DNA from: Azadirachta indica
Lineage: Eukaryota; Streptophyta; Magnoliopsida; Sapindales; Meliaceae
Length of the DNA stretch: 64,000 bases
Direction of reading: 5' to 3'
Assembly: GCA_022749755.1 (NCBI GenBank)
Contig: CM040450.1
Location: 11,988,913-12,052,912 of the forward strand
In this document: piece after piece, positions 12,701 to 22,918 of the stretch
Layout: the number at the start of each line of letters is the position of its first letter
How positions within the stretch are numbered: position 1 is the stretch's first letter
Made by a program: the position numbers and the translations under genes
Notes under the pieces: generated by a model
Database searches by the model: none
The model's input: the letters and a program-made list of their open reading frames with translations, nothing else
Told to the model about the DNA's origin: nothing

Positions 12701-15275
12701 TTAGTTCAACTATTTATAATACATTAGAGATTAGAATGTTAAATTCAAAAAATTTGTTTTATTTTATTATTTTAAAAAATTTTAAACATAATTATTTAAA
12801 TTAAAATCTAAAAATTAATTGGAAAAAACTAATATGCTAAAATGTTTTTATTCTCTTTTTCTGAATAATTTAATATATAACAATCATAAAAATTGAATTT
12901 AATATTTTGGTGTATAATATATCATAAACAGTGGGATTAAATTATTAATTATGATAAAATAATATTTTATTTTATTATTTTATCAAAGTATGGGAATTAA
13001 AATGATAATTTTTTAATAAGTTAAAATAACAAAGTTAATTATCTTCATGTTTCCTCAAAACTCAATGGTATCTACAAGACTCTAAAAACTCAAGAGTATT
13101 TATATGACCCGTTGATTTAATATTCGGATAGGATTTTGAGTTTTAAAAATAAAAAATAGTTTGTTTGAATTTGTCTAAATATTATAAAAAAGGAGCGATT
13201 TTTGGATAGGATTATTAAAGGTCGTGTAAAATTGAAAAATAAAGAAAAGTTGTTTTTTGCGTTGTTTGTTAACAGTATTCAAATCGAATTTAAATATAAT
13301 GTTCTTAAACTTAAAAGATTTTTATTTTAAAAAGTCTTTTATAATATTTATATAATCTCAATTTTTTAAAATTTTAAAAAATTTTCTTTTACAATATTTA
13401 TTTACATTAGTTTTTTAAAGAAAAGAAATTTATTATTAATAATTTGTCCTATTCTTTCTATTTATTATTTAGATATCTTTTAAAAGTTTTTATTATATGT
13501 TACAAAATATTTTATAATTCTTTAATTTATAATAGATATGATATATATAATATATATATACATATATATAATTTTATCATAGTGAAATTAAGAATTGAAA
13601 AAAATTTATATAAAATTTTGCATTAATGTATTAAAATAATTGTTTGGAGTAATTATTTATTAGTTACTGCTAAAAAATTAATGTAAAACTATTCTCAAGA
13701 ACATATTCAATCAAAGTTTTTTGATATTATATCAAACATATTTTCTTACTTTTTAAAATTGAAAAACAATTTTCAAATATTATGTCAAATAAAATTTTTA
13801 AATATTAAAAATATTAAAAATACAACTCAAAATTTTAAATTGTATCATAATTTTTTAAAACAGTTTTTGAATTACATATCAAACTAACACTCAGCCTTTC
13901 TCAAAAAATTTAAAGATATCTAACTTTTCTCTAAAAGTCATGCAATAAATAAAAATATCTCCAAGTTATAATAATTTGTTAAACATCATTTCATTGCAGA
14001 GTAAAACTCCTCGTAGATTATTATTAATATAATTAACTATATTAAACGAATTTTAATGTTAGAATCTTCATATTATAGTTTTACCTTTTAGATAACTTAA
14101 TATATTTAATTTAATATCATTAATTTTTTTTGGGAAAGAAAAATTTAGTATTTAAAAAATAGACTTGGATCCAGTCCTGATCTTTTCTATTTTATACTTT
14201 TAAAAATTTATTGACACGTAACATGAATGAAAATGGAATATTGAAATTATATTTTAAGAACGTTTATCAATAAACCACTACAATTTATTACATTGAAAGA
14301 TAAAAAATAATTTTAAAATTAATTGTTATAATTTTTAAAATTAATTAGTATAATTTTTAAAATATAATTTCAGCCTTCTATTTTTATTTATGTCACATAT
14401 TAATAAATTTTTAAAAGTATAAAGTAGAAAAGACGAGCACTGAATCCAAGTCCTTAAAAAATTATTATTACAATCACAATTTCAATATTTTTCTTCCAAT
14501 ATACCACAATCTCATTTATTGGCTTTCAAAATTGCACCTTATTTATTTAATGTTTAAAGCTTTGATGGGTCAGCTTTACATCTGATTAAATTGCCCCGAT
14601 CTTGACTTGAAAATGTTGAAAATGAAATGTAAAATCATTAAGTTTAAGCTAAATTCTGAAAGTAGAGTACAAAATCATTAATTTTAAGTTTGTTAGAAGT
14701 TGAATTGTAAAAATCATTAATTTTTCGTTGAATTTTGATAAATATTTCAAATTTAAGAATCAAGTTAAGAGTTCAAAGGATTGAATTTAATTTATTTGAC
14801 ATTTTTCTTCATACACAAGCAGTCTGATTTTATTTCATAAATTTATCATATAAATTTAAATAATTATTATTTAATTTCCCAGTGTTGGGAGAATTTTGAA
14901 CGTACAAAACTGTGATATAAAAGTTGGTTTAATATCATGTTAAATTACGTAAAATTTAAGCTTAATATAAGAATCCAAATAAAATATTTAAAAAAATGTT
15001 GGTAAATATATAAACATGATAAATATAAAGAGCAAGCTTTCATCATTTTTAGTGCATTAAATGCCAGAAGAACAAAGTCAACGAAAATACAGTAAACTCT
15101 GATGTAAAGTAAAAGCATGAAGCAGATGATGCCCTCAGTTTAGCTATAAATTTGAGCTCCCCACAAGGACACAAGATCACTATTTAACATTAATTAATTC
15201 AATCAAACAGGCGGTCGAGGAAATAAAAAGAAAAAGAAAAAGAAAAAAGAAAAATGTTGCAAAATAAGCACCGAC
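9747..15275. other. AT-rich intergenic region with one MITE and otherwise no gene
   Basis: About 5.5 kb of strongly AT-rich sequence with long A and T runs and a (TA)n run near 12187-12207. A short segment around 9905-9960 (TAGCCAGCT ... GACTTGCA ... GGCCAGT) recurs in diverged form at about 10530-10590. The only element I could delimit is the MITE at 14161-14453, described separately. No coding potential was recognised. Confidence 0.5.
14161..14453. mobile_element. 293-bp MITE with long terminal inverted repeats and 9-bp target duplication
   Basis: The left end (AGACTTGGATCCAGTCCTGA, continuing CTTTTCTATTTTATACTTTTAAA) and the reverse complement of the right end (GGACTTGGATTCAGTGCTCG, continuing CTTTTCTACTTTATACTTTTAAA) match over about 100 bp, so nearly the whole element can fold back. 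TTAAAAAAT is repeated directly at 14152-14160 and 14454-14462. Long TIRs and a 9-bp duplication fit a non-autonomous Mutator-like element. Its inner TIR half resembles that of the element at 56683-57663. Confidence 0.8.
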
Positions 15276-15532
15276 AATTAGTTTGTTAACAGTTTTGAGA
15301 TTTCTGATGGACTTTATTCACAAACTGTCGTATTAAATATTGGTTTCAAATTCCTTGCTTACAAACAAGTTTCAAAGTTTATTATTAAGTACTCGTTTGA
15401 TTTGATTTTTTTATCGATAAAAAACTTTTTTTTAATTACAATTAATTTGTTACAGTTTTGAGATTTCTGATGGACTTTATTCACAAACTGTCGTATTAAA
15501 TATTGGTTTCAAATTCCTTGCTTACAAACAAG
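15276..15532. repeat. Direct duplication of a 93-bp block (offset about 164 bp)
   Basis: 15276-15369 and 15440-15532 are nearly identical (AGTTTTGAGATTTCTGATGG ... TTGCTTACAAACAAG). They lie immediately upstream of exon 2 of the SDR pseudogene at 15591, where exon 1 and the promoter would be expected. The near-identity suggests a recent duplication. Confidence 0.85.
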
Positions 15533-15590
15533 ATGTAGCAAAAGATGTAGCAATATGTAGCAACATGTGAAATTTACTTTTATGTTTCAG

Positions 15591-16421
15591 GTTAGAAGAC
15601 ATAGTAGCGGTAATCACTGGAGGTGCAAGCGGTTTTGGTGAGAGCACAACTAGAGTATTTGTTCGACATAGTGCTGAAGTCATAATAGCTGATGTTCAAG
15701 ATGACCTTGCTGAAGCCATACGTAAGGCATTCAATTCTGATGGAACAATTTCTTACATAAATTGTGATGTTACAATTGATTCTGATGTAAAAAACGTTGT
15801 TGATTTTGCAATCTCCAGATATGGCAAGTTAGACAATATGTTCAACAATGTTGGCATATCTGGTAACGTCAATCCAACCTTTTTAGGCGCAGATAATGAA
15901 AATTTCAAAACGATTTTCGAAGTTAACGTATATGGTGGTTTTTTGGGTGCTAAACATGCTGCTAGGGTTATGATTTCGGCGAAAAAGGGTGTCATCCTTG
16001 TCACTGCAAGGGTAGCTTCCTTGATTGGCGGTGAGACCCGCTTGCTTATACAATGTCTAAGCATACAGTGGTAGGGCTTATGAAGAACTTGGGTGTAGAG
16101 CTAGGGCAATATGGAATTAGGGTTAATTTTATATCTCTTTGCGCTGTTGTGACGCCATTGGTGACTAATGCATTCGCCGTGGAGAAGAAGGCGATGGAGG
16201 AAGTGATTTATTCATCGGTAAACTTAAAAGGGGTGATGCCGCGGGCAAAAGATGTGGCAGAAGCAGCGGTGTTTTTGAGTAGTGATGAGTCTAAGCATGT
16301 GAGCGGATTCAATCTTACCGTTGATGGAGGTTATAGCACCATCAATGGGTCACTCACCAAGCTACTCGAAAATTTGTTGTCTTCGGCCAAAATTTGTGTA
16401 CCAAAAAACGATCCTATTTAA
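15591..16421 (+). pseudogene. SDR110C dehydrogenase pseudogene (A/B-type), frameshifted
   Basis: Exon 2 begins after TGTTTCAG at 15590 in the phase used by the family (G-TTA-GAA-GAC). It reads openly as an A/B-type SDR ([40 protein letters not shown]). A one-base deletion relative to the paralogues near 16033-16040 (GAGACCCGCTTGCTT against GAGACTCCGATTGCTT) shifts the frame, so the first part ends at 16074. The rest continues in another frame from 16053 (MSKH ... VDGGYST) to a stop at 16421. The catalytic Ser is also lost (VTARVAS instead of FTASVAS), NNAG reads NNVG, and no first exon was found upstream. It is non-functional as an oxidoreductase if the sequence is right. Confidence 0.9.
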
Positions 16422-17344
16422 AGCCTGCTAAATCTACATTACTATATATATAACATATTGTTGTGTGATTCGTGTAATGTGTGTGCGATAATTGTAAATG
16501 TATAAGATCGTAACAAGTAGTACAAGGATAAGATAATGTCGATCCTACAAGAAATGCAATCAATTTAATACCAAAAATAATTAATTTTGAATTTATCTAA
16601 AGAATAGATTATCAATTTGAACGAGAAATTAAAATAAATAAAAATTAACTACTTAACAAATTAATTAAAAGATTTAATTAATAGAAAATTTTAGGATGAA
16701 TAATTTCATCTTAACTAGTTGCATCCAATTCTTCAATTAATATTATTCTAATTTAATATCATTATTGTCAATTAATTATCTTTTCCTACTTAAAAATTTC
16801 ACTCGAAATCGGTCAAAACTACTCTACACCTAAAAATTTACTATATATCTATGTAAATTTGATTAAGTAAGAGTACATTAAAATTAATTATAATTTTGAA
16901 TTAAATAATGTAAATCATATTAATACATCTCTGTTTAATATATAAATTGCGGTATTTGTTACACGATCTAAATCTAATAATTATCTTTCAGTTCATATCA
17001 ATTCACAATTCATTTGAATATTGGGCAGATATTTAAAAATATTAAATATCAAGATAAATAGTCAATACTATATATTAAATCATAAATAACACAATATTAA
17101 AAAATGAATACCTTTAATAGATTAAATCACTGCTTAAAAAATAAATTCAACTACATATAAAATAGAATTTAAGATTAATCATAAAAAATTCAACAATCAA
17201 ATAAATAATTTTAGTTAACATATATTATTTAATTCAAGATGAAATTAAAAAGAAAGAGAAAGAAAACTAGATAAAGAGAACTTAAATCCGTGAGATTTGA
17301 TAAGAATCTCTCAATCTCTTGATAAAATCTATTTTTTCTTGTTA

Positions 17345-18002
17345 ATTCTCCTTTCTGTCTCTATAGCAACCTTCTTCTCCTTTTTTTTCTTCTAAAACTC
17401 CCTTTCTCCAAATGGATATGGTGGCTTATGATTGAAAAATATGAAAATATAGGATATCACTAAATCTGACTATTTATTCTTATTTAAGGGCTAAAAATGA
17501 TCCAAAAACATGACTTAAGTCACAAATGACGTAGGCGCATCACATTTTGGAGGGACAGTGCTACAATTACTACCCTTTCTCTAATAACTGCATGGATACG
17601 TTTTAATCCAACCCTTTCTCCAATAATTGTGCATAAACTTAGGCCGCGTCATGAATTGGGGCAAGTGTGCCATTAACTCTGTCTGCCAAATGTTAATCAA
17701 ATCCCTATACTTTTATTATTTGAAATTAAAATTTCTATTTTGATATTTCTACATTTGAGTCCTCTTTTGCTTGTATTTTAATCCTTAAGAACGAAACTTT
17801 GTGATTTCTATAAATGGTTAGCGAACGTACTTTTATACTCTATTTTCATGTCTTTTATGTTAAAACATGTCAACAACTACAAAATAAGTTTAAAAATGTT
17901 TAAAAAAGAAAATAATTACTCAAAACGGGCTAAATAACGCTAAGTATGTTATTTAACGATAAATAATTTAAATATAATTATATAGTAAAAATTGATATAT
18001 CA
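17345..18002. repeat. Direct repeat, copy 1 (copy 2 at 19275-19569)
   Basis: The shared blocks are a T/C-rich stretch followed by ATGGTGGCTTATGATTGAAA and CACTAAATC (17345-17560 against 19275-19507), then ATAATTTAAATATAATTATA and onwards (17963-18002 against 19530-19569). Copy 2 lacks about 400 bp between the two blocks. The arrangement could be diverged terminal repeats of an old insertion or a local duplication; I could not tell which. Confidence 0.6.
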
Positions 18003-19274
18003 CATATACACTAGCATAGCTTCACTATTTGATTGAATAAATCAATGGATAAGTATTATATATTGAGACTTTTGAGTTACTTATTAAAATTTATTTTAAA
18101 AATAAACTCAACACTTGTATCTTGAAGATTTAATGAGATAAATAATTGAGAATGTGATATACAGATATCAAATCTATTTTTTTTTATTGAAAGTCAGAAA
18201 TATAGTTCTTTTAAGTGTTAATTCTGAAATTGAATAGTTTGAGAGTTCAATTTATAACTGATTTATAAATTAACTGTTCAATAGATAATTAATGTAACTT
18301 AAGGATAAAAATATAATTAGAGAGGTAAAATAAAAAATTAACCTAGTTCTGATTATAGACCGTTTATGGAGAATTAAACTATATGTAATGATTATATCGA
18401 TGGACTAGTCAAAGTTTTCTGAATAAAATATAACCATAATTTCAAGAGTTTAATTACATATTTTTAGTGGAATAATATTGAAATTAATAAATTAAATTAA
18501 TTAATTAAAGTGTTTAATTAATTATCTAAATTTATTGAATCTTGAAATTGTAGGTCCATAGGTCCCAATACTATGTCTTAGATTATTGCAGTAAATAATA
18601 TAATAGATAAAATTATTATACTAAATATTTATATATCTAGAAAATAGTTTTTATTTTAATTTGGATATAATTAATTAATTAAGATTTAATTAATTAGTAA
18701 GATATTTTAAAAAAAATATTTTTAATTAATATCCAAATAATTTAATTTGAGAAATTAAATAGGTAAATTCTCATAGAGATATTTATCCTCTTTATGATTT
18801 CTTTTAAATATTAATTTTGAATTAATTATAATTTCACTTATATTAAAAATTGTTTTACAAATTTATTTAATAAATGTTATTACTTAATTAATTTTATTTT
18901 AATTGAAGTTATTTTAATTATAATATTACTTAATTAATTAATTAAAAAAAATGTTATTAATTAATTTATTTGATTTTATTTTATTCGAATTAAAATTATT
19001 TTAATTAAAATAAAAGTGATATAAAAGAAATATAAAGGGTGGAAACTCTTAAGAAATAGAAAAAGAGTTTTTTTTACTGTGTGCTATAGAGAAAAACCAA
19101 TTTTCTCTAAAATACCATTATATTACAAAAGGAGTCTACCCTTCTCTTTATAGCAACTGCTGAAGGATTGGTTTAGAAACATTTGTGAAGAAAAACCTAT
19201 AGCAAAAGTATCAGCAAAAGATTTTAAATGCATCAAGGGTATCTATTCATGCATCCATCCTCCATCTTCTTTAA

Positions 19275-19569
19275 TTTCCCTTCTCTATCTCTAACTTAAT
19301 CTTTTTTTCTCTCTTTATCCTATTTTTCTCTCTCTAAAACTCTATTTTCTCAAAGTAGCTATGGTGGCTTATGATTGAAAAATATAAAAACCTATGACAC
19401 CACTAAATCAACCATCCAATTTGATTTATGGGCCAAATCAGATGAAAAAGTATAATTTAAGTCTCAAACAGTGAGGGTGGGCCATGCTTGCCATGTAGGG
19501 GCAGTGTGAATGACACAGGCTGAGTTTAGATAATTTAAATATAATTATATAGTAAAAATTAATATATCA
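19275..19569. repeat. Direct repeat, copy 2 (copy 1 at 17345-18002)
   Basis: See copy 1. This copy ends about 16 bp before the SDR pseudogene fragment at 19585, so the repeat boundary may coincide with the 5' truncation of that fragment. Confidence 0.6.
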
Positions 19570-19584
19570 AATTGCATATTGTTT

Positions 19585-19930
19585 ACAGTTAGTGCTTATA
19601 CAACAATTGCAGGACTGAGTTCTCCTACTTATGCTGAATCCAAATAAGGGATTATAGCACTAGTGAAAAGCTTGGCAACTTAGCTTGGACAGCATGGTGT
19701 AAGATAATATTGCATCTCGACTTACGGTTTGGCAACAGCAATGACGACTAAGAACGATTTAGCTGATTCAGCAATAGTAGAAGCAATAACAAGTGAGATG
19801 GGTAACTTGAGAGGGCAAGTTCTGAAACCTCAGGGCATTGCAAACCTCAGGGCAAGTTATGTGAGAAGGCTAAACCTTGTGGTTGATAGAGGATTCAGTG
19901 TTAGAGAATCCTACCATGACAAAGATTTCA
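19585..19930 (+). pseudogene. SDR110C pseudogene fragment (C-type, 3' half only)
   Basis: The translation aligns to the C-type gene at 8758-9660 from about its residue 148 onward: SAYTTIAGLSSPTYAESK, stop, GIIALVKSLAT, stop, LGQHGVR, stop, YCISTYGLATAM ... MGNLRGQVLKPQGIAN ... LNLVVDRGFSV. Three in-frame stops, a deletion of the LYLASDEASYVSG region, and absence of the whole Rossmann half show a dead fragment. It lies on the plus strand among A/B-type copies, although its closest relatives in the window are the two minus-strand C-type copies. The open frame at 19729-19962 is only its stop-free tail. Confidence 0.85.
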
Positions 19931-21998
19931 AATCCTTACCAATTAATCAGGGTTTTCATTGATGGATGTCGAAGTGTACTGTACGTATTATTCATTACGA
20001 GTATTTGTTTGATTTGGAAATTCAGAACTTAAAACAAGAAGAAGGTTGTATCTGTTGCTGCTGATATGTATACCAAAGTTAAATAGTAACTTTGCTTTAT
20101 GGACCCATAAAGCAACATAAGGTTGGTATTGTGAGTTAATTTGATGATGCCTAGTAAAAATACTATTCATATATTTGAAGTGGAAATGCTTGAACATTTG
20201 CCAAGGTGTTGAATAATTAGTTGGTGTTGTGAGTTAGAGCAGAGTATAATTCATCACTCATATTGATAACATGTGATATGTCGGGGAAGGGCTTGGTTTG
20301 CTTCAGAACCATAACACACGAACATGAACATCCATTCAGAAATAGACTTTCATCTAACTCACTGTTTGGTAAAATTGTTATTGATTACAATTTGGACACC
20401 AATATTCCAAATTTAAAAGCAACATGAGGTTGTTTTCATTTTACTTTTAAGATTGTAACAAATTAATTATACCAAAAATAAAAACCCCAAAATTTGCATG
20501 TTAGTATCAGAAAGCCTAGCTAGTTTCACGATTCTATATTCCATTTAAAATGATTGATTTTGCATTCTCAAATAGAGAACATTACTTAATAAACTAATCT
20601 TTTGAGCTAATTTTAAGTGATCATCCTATAATGAGTAGTATTAAAACAGATCTAAGTAATTATCTGCATTTAGGCTCCAATAATATTTACTATGCATCCA
20701 TTACTTCAGCAAAGAATTATCACTATGGATATATATAGTTCCTCTAAAATTTACAAAGATGGACAATATTAATGGATCTAACATGATATAATTGGGTGAA
20801 TGAGAATATCACAACTGCAAGTTAGAGAAAAAAAAAAAATCACGATCCAAAACCTTGATTGAGTGGGTAAAAATGTCACAATCTCACATTTTATAGAAAT
20901 TGATTGGTTTTAACCTAATATGTTTAGATACATAGTATCACCTAACAAATAAGTGATTATAAATTTATTCTAATTTTGTTACAAAATTGTATCTTAAAGT
21001 TTTATAGTAGTCTTTTCTTTTTGACTTGATGATAAGTACCTCGCTTGTAACACTAACCTCAATAATTCAAATTGTTACACAAAATTGTAGCTCAAATTTT
21101 TATTTTCATCCATCTTTTTAACTTGATGGGAAACCCTCATCAAGTGACACTTTGAATCTCAACCCCTTCAGATTTATTATCACTTTTTAATAAAATTGTA
21201 TCTTAAATTTTATTCTATTTGTCATTTTGCTATACATTTTTTTTTAAATATATGATAGCTGTGTCACCACTAACAATTATTGTTTTTCTGGAAGAATCTC
21301 CTCCATAAAGCTCACCGTTATTTATTAAATAATAAAAAATAAGATGGTCAAGGAAAAGAGAATTTTTAATTTATTAGAATCATATTCTCAACAAAAGAAT
21401 TTCTTAAAATAATTGCGCACCTAATTTATAGTTATTAGATTGTTATGCCATTAATATCCACCTACTTTAATTTAAATATAAAAACGTGTTACGTGTGACT
21501 CAAAAACAAAATAGTAATAGTACAATCGTCATTAATATCATAATAATTGTATAGAATTATTTTGTAACTAATTTTGTAAATATATAACTTGGCAAAATTA
21601 CACATCTTCATTTTTTTTTTATATGATGTGATGTTACTTAGTAAATTTTATAACTTTATGAATAATTTAATTAGATATGAAGAACATTTTTTGGTTCATT
21701 AAAACCAATTCTTTCAAAAGCGCTTAATCTTATAAGGCTGTCCTAATAAAACTTAAATATATTAATTTCAGCGATTATAACCGTACGCTAGTCAATCAGT
21801 TAGGTCGGCGAAATAAATATGACCCTTTGCATTAAATCCGATCATTAATCTAAATAGCTAATCACAATTATTGATTATATAATTGCTTCTAAGTGGGCAT
21901 ATATGAGTTAAAAAGTTTTTCATTGTATAATCGATTGGGCATTGCCTAAAGAACTGAGGAGTATAGTTTACTCATTAGCAATTTAATTTCAGTGAAAA
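19931..21998. other. Intergenic; left part of the A duplication unit from about 20990
   Basis: No gene was recognised. From about 20990 the sequence (CTTGTAACACTAACCTCAA, later ATAAAAAATAAGATGGTCAA near 21335) matches the region upstream of A' (33540 and 33880 onward), so this is the 5' flank of a segmental duplication that includes the A promoter. Confidence 0.6.
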
Positions 21999-22918
21999 AT
22001 GGCCAACTCTTCGTTTGCAGCTCCCATTGCAGCCAAAAGGTAAGCTAATTTTCACTACTTTTATTTCAGTAAACCGAAGCAAACTGAGTAAAATTGTAAT
22101 TTGATTTACGTTTCAGGTTGGAAGGTAAGGTGGCGATAATCACCGGAGGGGCTAGCGGCTTCGGCAAAAGCACGGCTAGACTATTTCTGGAACATGGTGC
22201 TAAGGTCATAATAGCGGATGTGCAAGATGATCTTGGTCAAGCTCTTTGTAAGGAATTCAATTCGGATGAACCTATTTCTTATATGCATTGCGATGTCTCC
22301 AATGATTCCCACGTCAAGAACGTTGTTGATTTTTCAATATCTAAGTATGGAAAGCTGGACATTATGTTTAACAATGCTGGGATTGCCGGCGACGCAACTG
22401 CAGCAATTTTAGACGCAGATAATGAAAATTTCAAAAAGGTTTTCGAGGTTAACGTGTATGGTGGTTTCTTGGGTGCCAAGCATGCTGCTAGGGTTATGAT
22501 GCCGGCGAAAAAAGGCGTCATCCTCTTCACCGCCAGTCTTGCTTCCTTGATTAGCGGCGAGACATCGCATGCTTATTCAACGTCTAAGCATGCAGTGGTA
22601 GGGCTAATGAAGAACTTGTGTGTAGAGTTAGGGCAATATGGTATTAGGGTTAATAGCATATCTCCCGGGATGGTTGCGACGCCGTTATTGCAGAATCTGA
22701 TGGGGATGGATAAGAAAATGGTTGATGAATTGGCTTGTGCATCGGCAAATTTAAAAGGGGTGGTGCCAGAGGCGGAGGATGTGGCAGCGGCTGCGGTGTT
22801 TTTGAGCAGCGATGAGGCTAAGTATGTGAGCGGACTAAATCTTGCGATTGACGGAGGTTATAGCACCACAAATGGTACATTTACTAAGCTACTCAGAAGT
22901 TTATTGTCACAAGCTTGA
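21999..22918 (+). CDS. SDR110C short-chain dehydrogenase, gene A (two exons, 280 aa)
   Basis: Gene model: exon 1 21999-22039 (ATG GCC AAC TCT ... AAA AG), intron 22040-22116 (GTAAGC...TTTCAG, 77 nt), exon 2 22117-22918. The 280-aa product starts MANSSFAAPIAAKRLEGKV. SDR landmarks: TGGASGFG (23-30), Asp48 after beta 2 (NAD preference), HCDV, NNAG (99-102), Asn126, catalytic Ser154, Tyr167 and Lys171, the ISPGMVATP turn (195-203), and a C-terminal [18 protein letters not shown]. No signal peptide is evident, so it is probably cytosolic. The family oxidises secondary alcohols with NAD in terpenoid, lignan or hormone metabolism; the substrate is unknown. Closest copy in the window is A' (34601-35521), with which it also shares about 1 kb of upstream and 1-2 kb of downstream DNA. 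Confidence 0.92.

Larger units (their letters stand above)
16422..19584. other. AT-rich intergenic region with a dispersed direct repeat pair
   Basis: No gene was recognised. Very high TTAATTAA content around 18480-19000. A two-part direct repeat (17345-18002 against 19275-19569) is listed separately and may mark the ends of a decayed insertion. Confidence 0.5.

Noticed and set aside
22279..22530. Minus-strand frames inside SDR exon 2 (recurring at 15753-16064, 26202-26453 and 34882-35133)
   Set aside because: They recur in each paralogue because the sense codons are conserved; antisense shadows.
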